Origin: Sphingobacterium tabacisoli
GTDB taxonomy: Bacteria; Bacteroidota; Bacteroidia; Sphingobacteriales; Sphingobacteriaceae
Reading direction: 5' to 3'
Assembly (NCBI RefSeq): GCF_017908035.1
Contig: NZ_JAEQMU010000002.1
Coordinates: 186,001-250,000, forward strand
Length of the DNA stretch: 64,000 nucleotides
The notes under the pieces were generated by a model, which saw only the letters and a list, made by a program, of their open reading frames with translations, had not been told where the DNA came from and did no database searches. Positions 10,122 to 17,674 of this stretch are shown piece after piece. Each line of letters begins with the position of its first letter. The stretch's first letter is position 1. The position numbers were made by a program, and so were the translations under genes.

Positions 10122-10676
10122 TTAAATAGTGAAGTTTTTGTTATCCTTTTGCAGTTCGTCCCGTATAAATTTGAGGGCTGTAGCCATCTGATTTTTTACG
10201 GTCTGCACCGAAATGTCGAGATCCAGGGCAATCTCTTTGTGTGAGAAGCCTTCCAGTCTGCAGCGGCGGAAGATCAGCTGCCGGCGGTCTGGTAGTTTCC
10301 GGATAATGATTTCGAGCTGTTCGCGTAGCTCACTTTCTTTACGGTTGTTTTCTTCAGTATCGCTGCTCGGGTTGTTGCATTCCTGTAGCGGTGCAAATAG
10401 TGCCTGTTCTCTTTTTATCTGTTTGAGTTTGTTGAAACTCTTATTGCGGCATATCACATAGAGATAAGCCTCTATGCTGGCTTCACAGTCAATATGCTGC
10501 CGTCCGTTCCACACCTCCAGAAAGGTGTCCTGTACGATTTCTTCGGCATATATTACCTCCCGTAGGATATTGAAAGCAAGTTGGTAAACCCGTGCACTGA
10601 AATTGGTATAAAGCTCCCGAAAAGCCAGCTGATTGCCTTTTTGCAACTGTTTTAATATGAAGAAAGCGCTTTTCAA
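10122..10676 (-). CDS. ECF-type RNA polymerase sigma factor
   Basis: Sigma-70 family ECF factor that would direct transcription of the downstream SusCD-peptidase operon when released by FecR. Region 2 is seen in FRELYTNFSARVYQLAFN and the promoter-melting segment around AYLYVICRNKSFN. Region 4 is seen in LPDRRQLIFRRCRLEGFSHKEIA followed by the helix-turn-helix DISVQTVKNQMATALKF. It has 184 residues, normal for the class, and is the first gene of the minus-strand locus. Upstream on minus there is a TATGTTTA resembling the Bacteroidota -7 box, but no convincing -33 element was found. Confidence 0.93.
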   Translation of the reverse strand: MKSAFFILKQLQKGNQLAFRELYTNFSARVYQLAFNILREVIYAEEIVQDTFLEVWNGRQHIDCEASIEAYLYVICRNKSFNKLKQIKREQALFAPLQECNNPSSDTEENNRKESELREQLEIIIRKLPDRRQLIFRRCRLEGFSHKEIALDLDISVQTVKNQMATALKFIRDELQKDNKNFTI

Positions 10677-10858
10677 GTGTTTATAAGTTCGGCCGTAGAA
10701 CCAAGAGGTCCAACGTCTTTGTTAGTTTAAGTAAACATAATGTATTTTTATTAAATTATAATAGTTTATTTTCCAATCTATTTGAATCTGTTTTTTTCGC
10801 TCTGCTCTATTTTATAGTCTGCGCTAGAAAATAGAGCAGAAAGTAGCCACTCTGTTTA

Positions 10859-11278
10859 CTAACAGCAGCCAGAACCCGGAGTGCAGCTATTTGCAGTAGC
10901 TTCCACCACCGTGAGACGGCTTGGGATACCACAGGCATCTTCCGCCAGGCATGCCGTCGTTTTGTTCGTCATTATAAAGTGCTTGCCGTTAAAATCCAGG
11001 CCGTACTTCCCGATCGTACTGCTTTGGTATTCTACTTCGATCTCGTAGTCGCCGATGTGCAGTGTTTTTTCCGACAGTTCAATAATATGTAATAGTTTCG
11101 CCGGTTTCAGTCTGTGCTCATAGTCATCGGCATTCCAAAGTTGAAAATTGACCCTGTTTTCAGTTCGCGTCACGCCTCCACAGTCAATAAAGTGTTTATT
11201 GCTTTGACCTACTTCTGTCACATGGAAATGTTCGGGGACAAAGGATCCGTCTTCCAGCTGGAACTCGGCAGTATCCAA
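10859..11278 (-). CDS. DUF6428-family protein, possibly 5'-decayed
   Basis: Resembles the DUF6428 family, small cytoplasmic proteins often found in arsenic-resistance operons; function unknown. Diagnostic segments are FVPEHFHVTEVG, FIDCGG, VNFQLWNADDYEHRLKP and a Cys-rich end with CTPGSGCC. The annotated start is a TTG. The frame stays open upstream for 24 more codons with no ATG, GTG or second TTG, yet the coding-like residues ILKTLDTAEF continue before it, as expected for a family whose N-terminus lies further upstream. The natural start codon may therefore have been lost. No arsR, arsenate reductase or arsenite pump is adjacent, so it is an orphan. Family call moderate, start uncertain. 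Confidence 0.7.
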   Translation of the reverse strand: MDTAEFQLEDGSFVPEHFHVTEVGQSNKHFIDCGGVTRTENRVNFQLWNADDYEHRLKPAKLLHIIELSEKTLHIGDYEIEVEYQSSTIGKYGLDFNGKHFIMTNKTTACLAEDACGIPSRLTVVEATANSCTPGSGCC

Positions 11279-11388
11279 TGTCTTTAAGATTTGCGTGTTC
11301 TTTGTAACATCCTTGATATCAGGAGTTGAGTAATTTTGAGTATATGTTTTTTAATAACTTGCTGTTATAATATTTTATTATTGCACAT

Positions 11389-11405
11389 CAATATTTGAAA
11401 TATTG
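11389..11405. promoter_or_regulatory. 17-bp perfect palindrome, operator-like
   Basis: CAATATTT-G-AAATATTG is a perfect inverted repeat with a single central base, about 110 bp upstream of the DUF6428 gene. Its AT-rich dyad resembles sites bound by ArsR-type winged-helix repressors, which would fit the arsenic association of DUF6428. No regulator gene is nearby, so the assignment is speculative. Confidence 0.35.
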
Positions 11406-11700
11406 GAGAAATATTTCTTTTGAATTGAAATAGGTGAAGTGTCTTTAAAAAGAGATGTTTTCTATTATATCTACTATTGTTGTTAATAAGATATTCCTAT
11501 GATACAGGGTACACCTATGAAGAAGTAAAATCGTGCACAATGTGATTATCTCACGAGCTCATCGCACACAGCTTAGATATTCTATTCGGCACATTAAATA
11601 ACACATGATTGAACAAAATGACTTGTCAACAGCTACGCTACACCGTAAATACGAAGTGTGAGCGGGCTTTATTGGATAAGGATAATACGTGAATAAATAT
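11406..11700. other. Intergenic region without recognisable gene
   Basis: AT-rich spacer between the DUF6428 gene and the plus-strand peptide gene. I see no ORF with coding character, no strong hairpin and no clear TAnnTTTG promoter. It presumably contains the promoters of the peptide-lipoprotein pair. Confidence 0.4.
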
Positions 11701-11868
11701 ATGTCTATGAAGAAAATTTATAAAGCACCGACTCTGGAGGTTTTTAAAATCGAATTGGAGGAGAGTATTGCCGCAGCATCTATTGTTACAGGTGGAGCTA
11801 CAAGTACACCCCGGATAGAAGACGAACTTATATTGGAAGATAAGCAACAGTGGACCATTGATTTATAA
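11701..11868 (+). CDS. Short peptide with ELE-x-IAA motif, upstream of surface lipoprotein (peptide 1)
   Basis: A 55-codon ORF read directly from the sequence: MSMKKIYKAPTLEVFKIELE, then ESIAAASIVTGG and an acidic end closing WTIDL. It starts at ATG; a second in-frame ATG two codons later could be the real start. It shares the pattern K-Y-x-x-P, V-x-K-(I/V)-ELE, IAA-x-S, a glycine pair and an acidic tail ending in an aromatic/Asp-Leu or Phe residue with two other small ORFs in this window. All three lie just upstream of a large fimbrillin-like lipoprotein (here 7 bases). It has no signal peptide and no membrane segment. Function is unknown: possibly an exported or processed peptide, a chaperone-like partner or a translation-coupling leader. 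The recurrence argues that it is real. Confidence 0.75.
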   Translation: MSMKKIYKAPTLEVFKIELEESIAAASIVTGGATSTPRIEDELILEDKQQWTIDL

Positions 11869-11875
11869 TTAAGCT

Positions 11876-13840
11876 ATGAGAGATTTATTAATTATCCCTA
11901 AAAAAACGGTAAAAAGAATAGTTTATTATAAAGCTCTTTTACTAGTTGTCTCCGCTTTTCTGATTGCGGGATGTTCAAAAACGAAAAAGGAAGAAGAAGT
12001 GGCTACAGGCGAGGCTGTGGAGCTGATTTTTAAAGTAGAAGGTGTCGATAGCGATATCAGCCTTCCCAATTTAAAGTCCTCTGCTGGTCGTTCGAATTAC
12101 GTACTGTTACCTGAAGAGGAGAAGCCAAATGAGGAGACTTTTATAAAGGACGATGTGTTTTTCGCTGTCAAATCAGATATGAGTGCTGATCAGAGCGGCT
12201 TTGAAGAGCTCCTTAAGCCTGGGACAAGATCTGTGTCTATGGAGAATAATACGAAATATAGACTGTTAGTCTATACTAATGCGAATGCACTTGTGGCTTC
12301 GATAGAGGTGACAACAGGGCAGGTACAGCATATATCTGTTACATCGGGAACCACGTACAAATGGTATGCCTACTCTTATAATACCAGTGCCTCGATACCA
12401 GCTCCGAATACCGTTAATCCGGTATTGACCACGCCCACTAGTACGCCTTTATTGTATGCTAGCGGCACCATAACACCAACTGCGCTGGGCACCGTATTAC
12501 CTATCCTATTTAAGCACCAGCTTACACACTATAAAGTCGAGGTCAAAGAAAGTACAGGATTTAGAGCCATTTTAGCCACTACTGGTGAGTTTTCGAATTC
12601 TAATATTATTAAGACCGGTACGTTTAATATATTGACTGGCGAGCTACCACAAGGCGCCTTGACTTCAGCGAATATTACAACTCTAAATTTTGTAAATGAG
12701 ACGGAGGGAGGTGTTAATAAGCGGGTTGCGCACCATTACTCAGCAGATCACGGTTTAGCCACGTGGGGGGTCAAGATTAATAGTTTAAATGTTCAGTATA
12801 CAAGTACTACGACACGACCTATTAGCGGATCAAGTCTTCCCAATGATGGCTATGTGAGTTTTAGCTTTGGAACGACTCCCTATTTTAAACCGGGTTACCT
12901 GCTCAAAGGCACTTTGGAGATTACTTTTTCCCTTCCTAGGATGCATATACTGCCTTTTAGTAATGCTGCTAATGGTGACGGTTATCGTTTAGGTCCTAAC
13001 TCTGGGGCTGGAAAATTTTTAGGAACAGCTACTAATTTTGGGCCTACGAGTAAATATGTTCCGATTAAGGAGATTTATATTGATCCTCCGACAAATGATA
13101 ATCTTGCGTCAACTCTGAGTAGTAGTTGGACTAGATTCAAAAACAGAATGAGTGATCCAGCAACCTATCCCGATGTTTTGGTACTTGCCAATAATTATAA
13201 TTATTGGGATGCTGAATGCTGGGTTCTTATTAACAATTATATTAACAGAGGGGGAAATGTGTTTTATACACAGGATGCGGGAGGAGCTGAATCCTATGCG
13301 GCAACAGGAATATCAAATATTCTAGGTCAATCAGTAGGCATGGTTCTTAATACCGAAAACTATACCGTCTATAAATTTACAGATACCTATGAGGCATTAA
13401 TAGATTCGACCATTTTGATGGGGCCCTTTGGTGATGTAAGAAACTATCACTGGGGACAAGATAGGCTTGGGGCATCGTACGTTACTGGGTATACCGGAAA
13501 TAATGTTATCGCTTACTCTACACATTCTCAGAATGATGGGCCTCCTAGTCAAGCAGGGATGGTGCTTTTTAGACACAAGACAAAGGGATTCTTTTTTGCT
13601 GGGGACGGTGGCTTTTTCCTATATGATAATATTTCAGCATCAAATACGACGAGAGAACCTTTCCGGATTAATAGCAGTAATTTCCCGATTACAGCAGGCT
13701 ATGGGACAGCTGCGACAAGCAATTCTCCAGGAAAAGGTACACCCGCTGGAGGCTTTACCATTGCTAATAGTATGATGTTTGGAAATGTAATGGCTTGGAT
13801 GTTGAATAGAGCACATTATTATGGTATTAATAGAAACTAA
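11876..13840 (+). CDS. Fimbrillin-like lipoprotein with GATase1-like C-terminal domain
   Basis: Large surface lipoprotein, 654 residues, lipobox LIAGC at Cys33. The middle part has the fimbrillin-family look: YRLLVYTNAN, then TYKWYAYSYN, LLYASGTI and a strand-rich LPILFKHQLTHYKVEV. The C-terminal third (about 400-654) differs: PDVLVLANNYNYWD and YINRGGNVFYTQD recall a glutamine-amidotransferase-like Rossmann fold. GPFGDVR, WGQD, FRHKTKGFFFAGDGGF and a final N-MMFGNVMAWML follow. Two other lipoproteins in this window share that C-terminal domain. No catalytic Cys is evident, so a binding role is more likely than an enzymatic one. It lies 7 bases after peptide 1 and ends at a strong terminator, giving a two-gene operon. 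Confidence 0.8.
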   Translation: MRDLLIIPKKTVKRIVYYKALLLVVSAFLIAGCSKTKKEEEVATGEAVELIFKVEGVDSDISLPNLKSSAGRSNYVLLPEEEKPNEETFIKDDVFFAVKSDMSADQSGFEELLKPGTRSVSMENNTKYRLLVYTNANALVASIEVTTGQVQHISVTSGTTYKWYAYSYNTSASIPAPNTVNPVLTTPTSTPLLYASGTITPTALGTVLPILFKHQLTHYKVEVKESTGFRAILATTGEFSNSNIIKTGTFNILTGELPQGALTSANITTLNFVNETEGGVNKRVAHHYSADHGLATWGVKINSLNVQYTSTTTRPISGSSLPNDGYVSFSFGTTPYFKPGYLLKGTLEITFSLPRMHILPFSNAANGDGYRLGPNSGAGKFLGTATNFGPTSKYVPIKEIYIDPPTNDNLASTLSSSWTRFKNRMSDPATYPDVLVLANNYNYWDAECWVLINNYINRGGNVFYTQDAGGAESYAATGISNILGQSVGMVLNTENYTVYKFTDTYEALIDSTILMGPFGDVRNYHWGQDRLGASYVTGYTGNNVIAYSTHSQNDGPPSQAGMVLFRHKTKGFFFAGDGGFFLYDNISASNTTREPFRINSSNFPITAGYGTAATSNSPGKGTPAGGFTIANSMMFGNVMAWMLNRAHYYGINRN

Positions 13841-13864
13841 TATACACACATAGTATAATATGAT

Positions 13865-13901
13865 AAAGGCCGTTCTGAAGTAAAATTCAGAACGGCCTTT
13901 T
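13865..13901 (+). terminator. Rho-independent terminator after lipoprotein operon
   Basis: A 15-bp stem (AAAGGCCGTTCTGAA with TTCAGAACGGCCTTT), 6-base loop and flanking A/T tracts, 24 bases after the lipoprotein stop. It could work in both directions. Confidence 0.9.
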
Positions 13902-14185
13902 CTAGTTTATATATCAAGTAGGGCAGTCTGTTCTCGTCCAGCACGTCGATGATTCTTTTTAATCATTATACAACAATATTCCTTTATATATATGACATTT
14001 ATCTTTTGCGGTATACAATTCTGCTGTTTCATTACGTTCGATATTACAAAAAGCACATTTATTCCTTTTGACTGCATGTTTTTTTTGATAAGAAAGCCGT
14101 AATATTGTAATCAGCTGAAATTGAAGGGATAGCTTTCCATACAGTTTAGGAGGTCTTTTCAAAGCGATAATAGTACGTTTAAGTA

Positions 14186-14251
14186 GTGAATTGTAACATC
14201 AATATATTCTTCTTCTTCTTTTTCTTTTTTGGCCCCCCAGGGCCGAGATAA
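14186..14251 (+). CDS. Phe-rich leader peptide, putative attenuator of the PheRS gene
   Basis: A 21-codon ORF with a GTG start reads MNCNINI, then eight consecutive Phe codons (14207-14230, TTC and TTT), then GPPGPR and TAA. The stop is 6 bases before the annotated ATG of a phenylalanyl-tRNA synthetase. A GC-rich hairpin (GGCCC, CCCA, GGGCC, 14231-14244) follows the Phe run directly, and a second one (ACGACA, GGAT, TGTCGT, 14322-14337) lies further down. A poly-Phe leader before a Phe-tRNA charging gene is the hallmark of amino-acid attenuation, as in the enterobacterial pheST and pheA leaders: ribosomes stalled on Phe codons when charged tRNA-Phe is scarce would change the RNA fold. No T-tract terminator follows, so control may be translational. 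GTG is the only in-frame start; a chance pyrimidine tract remains possible. Confidence 0.6.
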   Translation: MNCNINIFFFFFFFFGPPGPR

Positions 14252-14257
14252 ACTACT

Positions 14258-15394
14258 ATGTCCGTTACGTACGGATACCAACATAACATTTTTACTTTAC
14301 GATTTTTTAATAACATGCCCTACGACAGGATTGTCGTGGAGTGCGATATAATAATAGATATGAATAATATCCCTAAGACTATAAACGATAAACGTAGTCT
14401 CAAATTACACAACAATGAACAACATCCAGTCTGTCAGCTAAAGCATAAAATACAATCTTATTTTCATGACTTCACCACTTTTGATAACCTGTCCGAGGTC
14501 GTGAGCACCAAAGGAAACTTTGACGAGTTGCTCTTGCCCGAGGATCATCCCGCCCGATCAGCTAGTGATACCTACTATCTGGACTCCGATCAGGTCTTAC
14601 GTACCCAGACTTCGGCCCACCAGAACGAATTATTGAAGCAGGGGCATAAGCAGTTTATTGTTACCGGAGATGTCTATCGAAAAGATACCATAGACCGTAC
14701 ACATTATCCTGTCTTCCATCAGATGGAAGTAGTTAAGATACTGCCAAAGGGTACAGATGCCCTGGCTGACTTAAAGGAGACCCTATCTGGACTGATCACG
14801 TATCTCTATCCGGGCAAGACCTACAGATTCTTAGACGATTATTTCCCATTTACGGATCCCTCCATACAGATCGAAGTTTATCAGGATCAGGAATGGATGG
14901 AGGTTCTCGGAGCGGGAGTAGTTCATCCTACAATCCTAAAAAATTGCAGTATCGATGCTACAGGCTGGGCTTTCGGTCTGGGCTTAGATCGTCTAGTGCT
15001 ATCCTACTGCGATATTCCAGATATCCGCTACCTGTGGACCACAGACGAGCGTTTTATCAATCAATTCAAAGAAGGCCTAGTTCCATTTCGGGAGTATTCC
15101 AAATATCCACCCGTTTATAAGGATATATCATTCTGGGTTAACAATTATAGGGACAACAGAGAGGGAGGATGGTCAATGTACAATGATTTTTGTGAGATTA
15201 TCAGAGAAGAAGGGACAGACCTTATCGAAGCCGTTGCTTTGCAGGACAGATACGAAAAAGGTGGGCGAACATCACTCTCTTATCGGATTGCCTATCGCTC
15301 AGCAGAGCGTACCCTGTCCAATGAAGAGATCAATAGGATACAGCAAAAAATCAGAGATGTGCTTTCACAACGATTTGATGTTGAATTAAGATAA
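14258..15394 (+). CDS. Single-chain phenylalanyl-tRNA synthetase-like protein, mitochondrial (FARS2) type
   Basis: Class II synthetase predicted to attach Phe to tRNA-Phe as a monomer. It combines a PheS-like catalytic core with a C-terminal FDX-ACB anticodon-binding domain. Visible are DTYYLDSDQVLRTQTSAHQ (about 104-122), motif 2 in GDVYRKDTIDRTHYPVFHQ (137-155), motif 3 in GWAFGLGLDRLVL (236-248) and the FDX-ACB segment from about 285 to the end. The layout follows human mitochondrial FARS2 rather than the bacterial alpha2-beta2 enzyme. Homology starts around LHNNEQHP (50-57), so an internal ATG at 14360 (MNNIPKTIN) may be the true start; the intervening 34 residues would then be leader. 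The Phe leader lies directly upstream, the next gene is convergent, and a hairpin follows 23 bases after the stop. It could be a spare or inhibitor-resistant PheRS. Confidence 0.88.
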   Translation: MSVTYGYQHNIFTLRFFNNMPYDRIVVECDIIIDMNNIPKTINDKRSLKLHNNEQHPVCQLKHKIQSYFHDFTTFDNLSEVVSTKGNFDELLLPEDHPARSASDTYYLDSDQVLRTQTSAHQNELLKQGHKQFIVTGDVYRKDTIDRTHYPVFHQMEVVKILPKGTDALADLKETLSGLITYLYPGKTYRFLDDYFPFTDPSIQIEVYQDQEWMEVLGAGVVHPTILKNCSIDATGWAFGLGLDRLVLSYCDIPDIRYLWTTDERFINQFKEGLVPFREYSKYPPVYKDISFWVNNYRDNREGGWSMYNDFCEIIREEGTDLIEAVALQDRYEKGGRTSLSYRIAYRSAERTLSNEEINRIQQKIRDVLSQRFDVELR

Positions 15395-15416
15395 CAGTAC
15401 ACTTATTACAGTCAAT

Positions 15417-15493
15417 AAGAATACCTGAAGCGAGGAGCTTCAGGTATTCTTAATTAATCAATTATTAACCTAAACTATGAATACTGATATTTT
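15417..15493 (+). repeat. Hairpin-leader repeat, copy A (divergent); also terminator of the PheRS gene
   Basis: A 15-bp stem AAGAATACCTGAAGC and its complement around GAGGA, followed by an A/T-rich leader TTAATTAATCAATTATTAACC and ATGAATACTGAT. It matches copies B-D in the hairpin and leader but diverges soon after the ATG (short ORF MNTDILLQFLSR). The position right after the PheRS stop suggests it also terminates that transcript. Confidence 0.8.
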
Positions 15494-15546
15494 ATTACAA
15501 TTTCTAAGCCGATAGTATTATCTATTTTGACGTTAACATTATGTAT

Positions 15547-16308
15547 TTACCGACCTACATAGAGCATCGTGTCGTATTTAAAGATCACCTTTCCATTCTC
15601 TTGGTAGCTGTCAAAGAGTTGTTCTAGTGCATTCATTACCACATCATAGTTTTTGTCCCCTTCTTTTGGGGCATAAGAAGAGGAGCGGAGTCTTCCTTTT
15701 AGTTCTGTTAGATTGAAAATCTGCTGATTGTCCAATTCAATCAATTCCATTACCTTGGGTGCTAAAAAAGAACGAATCTCATCTACATTTATATTTTTTT
15801 GCGTCACCTTAGCATACTCTGGTATTAATTTTCTCATTAGACGTTCGTATTTCTGTTGAAAAGGATCCTGTATACTTCTTTCATTCCACGCCAACACCAT
15901 GGTTCCTTCGGGTTTTAAAATTCGGAGAAACTCTTTCTTCGCCTTTTCGAAATCGAACCAATGGTATGCTTGTCCACAGAAGATTAAATCTATGGACTGA
16001 TCTTCTAAAGTAGTTTCCTCTGCTGTACCATTTATAGGTTTGAAATTCTTATTACCATCAAAAAAAGCTTCGCTAGCCTGTCGCATTTCTAAATTAGGCT
16101 CCACTGCGTATACCAGATTCCCGGCCTCTATAAATCGTTGAGAAGACAGTCCGGTTCCGCTGCCGATATCTGCCACGATAAAGTTACTTTCTAAGCCTAT
16201 CGTCTGAGACAGTTTTTCGATCATCTCTTTAGGATAGTGAGGCCTATATTTCACGTAGTCAGATACCCGGTCTGAAAATCTTGTTGTATTTGATTTATTT
16301 GTTTGCAT
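15547..16308 (-). CDS. Class I SAM-dependent methyltransferase
   Basis: Rossmann-fold methyltransferase, 253 residues. SAM-binding motif I is VADIGSGTGLSSQRF (about 44-58), the acidic post-I residue lies in YAVEPNLEMR, then DLIFCGQAYHWFD and ILKPEGTMVLAWNE (motifs II-III). The AYHWF segment is common in the methyltransferase 11 group acting on small molecules. No operon partner: the upstream neighbour is a repeat and the downstream gene is convergent. Substrate unknown. Confidence 0.88.
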   Translation of the reverse strand: MQTNKSNTTRFSDRVSDYVKYRPHYPKEMIEKLSQTIGLESNFIVADIGSGTGLSSQRFIEAGNLVYAVEPNLEMRQASEAFFDGNKNFKPINGTAEETTLEDQSIDLIFCGQAYHWFDFEKAKKEFLRILKPEGTMVLAWNERSIQDPFQQKYERLMRKLIPEYAKVTQKNINVDEIRSFLAPKVMELIELDNQQIFNLTELKGRLRSSSYAPKEGDKNYDVVMNALEQLFDSYQENGKVIFKYDTMLYVGR

Positions 16309-16493
16309 AGCTCTGTAAACGATTAGCGTAGTTTCTAATTTAAGGCTAAATGACGATTAATTCAAGTCAGGCCTATCTTAATTATAAAAAGATAGGTTTT
16401 CGTAAATCAATTTCAGTGTTCCTCGATTTCAGCATCTTTCATCCGATACAGTTCGTCCTCCCTACAAATGTAAAATGTAGGTATATTCAACAA

Positions 16494-16632
16494 AAAAATA
16501 CCTGAAGCGGGGAGCTTCAGGTATTTTTAACTAACCAATTATTAACCTAAATTATGAATACTGATACTATTGCAAAGTGTATGCCAATTCTATGTTTGCA
16601 TAGTAAAACAACATAAAGGTTATAATTCTTTT
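16494..16632 (+). repeat. Hairpin-leader repeat, copy B, with 20-residue ORF
   Basis: Stem AAAAATACCTGAAGC, loop GGGGA and complementary arm, followed by the leader AACTAACCAATTATTAACC and an ORF from 16554 to 16616 reading MNTDTIAKCMPILCLHSKTT. Copy C is nearly identical over 139 bases. Between B and C the ORF shows five synonymous codon changes (Ile, Cys, Ile, Leu, Leu) and four amino-acid changes. The leader plus ATG resembles the 5' end of STN-type SusC genes in this group, so the unit may be a relic of such a gene end or a mobile terminator. Confidence 0.85.
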
Positions 16633-17034
16633 GTGCAGACAGCATGGTTTTACTGTTGTCGAATCTTCTGACACCTCATTGGAAGAGTTTTTCTTCGTAC
16701 AGATGTTTGTCTATCAGTATGTTCGGTTACTGACGAATAGCACTTACTGATCTCTAATGGTAAAGATGGTATGTTCTATAATGGCTTTGTCTGATATACT
16801 GCATCTTTCTGTAACAATGACGTATCCGTTACGGAAATTGTAGGTTGTATATCGAGATTATTTGAGATCAACATTTTATATTTATCATTAGATTAAAAGA
16901 TCGATGACCAGAAGGCCGACTGTATTATCAGATCCGGAACAAAAAAAATATTTAACTCCTATAGACGACAGATTAAATGTGAAAGCTTAGCGAACACGCA
17001 TCGGGATTAATACAAAAAACTAAAATATATAAAA
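16633..17034. other. Intergenic region without recognisable gene
   Basis: About 400 bases between repeat copy B and the DsbD-alpha gene. I found no plausible ORF, no strong hairpin and no clear promoter; the sequence is AT-rich and unremarkable. Confidence 0.4.
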
Positions 17035-17484
17035 ATGAAAAAATTAAATTTATTACTATTATTATTGACTTTGACGGTCTATGGTGCACTAGCTCAGATC
17101 CGTCAGCCTGTGAAATGGTCAGTAGCCTCTAAAAAGCTAAACAGTAAGGAAGCTGTCGTTTTTATAAAAGCTAGCATTCAGGACGGTTGGCATATTTATG
17201 GACTAAATGTCCCTGAGGGAGGTCCTATTTCTACAGTATTTACTTTCCAACCATCAAAAGACTATACTACTGTGGATAAAGTAACCGGGCCGGCACCTAA
17301 GAGTAAGTACGAAAAGGATTTTAAAATGAACGTCCCTTATTACCAAAAAGAAGTTACTTTTCAGCAGAAGGTAAAGCTTAATAAAGACCAGACCTCCATC
17401 AAGGGAATGGTATCATTTATGTCCTGCGATGCAAAAGAATGTCTGCCTGAAGATGAATATCGATTTAGTATTGCAATAAAATAA
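17035..17484 (+). CDS. Stand-alone DsbD N-terminal-like (DsbD-alpha) periplasmic protein
   Basis: Exported 149-residue protein consisting of a signal peptide (ends YGALAQ) and one immunoglobulin-like DsbD-alpha domain. The expected Cys pair lies in FMSCDAKECLP (Cys131, Cys136), the redox pair that in DsbD passes electrons to periplasmic partners. WHIYGLN around residue 52 is typical. The transmembrane and thioredoxin parts of full DsbD are absent. Other Bacteroidota also encode the alpha domain alone, presumably as an electron shuttle to TlpA-type proteins. It is monocistronic, followed by a hairpin terminator. Confidence 0.85.
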   Translation: MKKLNLLLLLLTLTVYGALAQIRQPVKWSVASKKLNSKEAVVFIKASIQDGWHIYGLNVPEGGPISTVFTFQPSKDYTTVDKVTGPAPKSKYEKDFKMNVPYYQKEVTFQQKVKLNKDQTSIKGMVSFMSCDAKECLPEDEYRFSIAIK

Positions 17485-17613
17485 GTTAAATACTTCCTTT
17501 AAGGATTTAGTGTGTGGTTATTCGAGATACTTGATAATATCAGTACACCATGTTCTGTAAAAACATAGAAGCATTCAAAAAGCTCTAAATCGAGCCTATG
17601 ATATAACATAACG

Positions 17614-17644
17614 AAAGCTGTTTCAGATTTGGGACGGCTTTTTT
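17614..17644 (+). terminator. Putative terminator after the DsbD-alpha gene
   Basis: Eight-bp stem (AAAGCTGT with ACGGCTTT, one G-U pair) followed by a T run, 130 bases after the stop codon. It could also serve the converging GNAT gene. Confidence 0.55.
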
Positions 17645-17674
17645 GTATCTTATATTTTTGGTTAAAGACACCAG

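Noticed and set aside
13959..14162. Minus-strand ORF of 67 codons with a C-x-x-C segment upstream of the Phe leader
   Set aside because: No recognisable family, AT-driven composition, and it lies in the upstream region of the PheRS gene on the other strand; probably chance.
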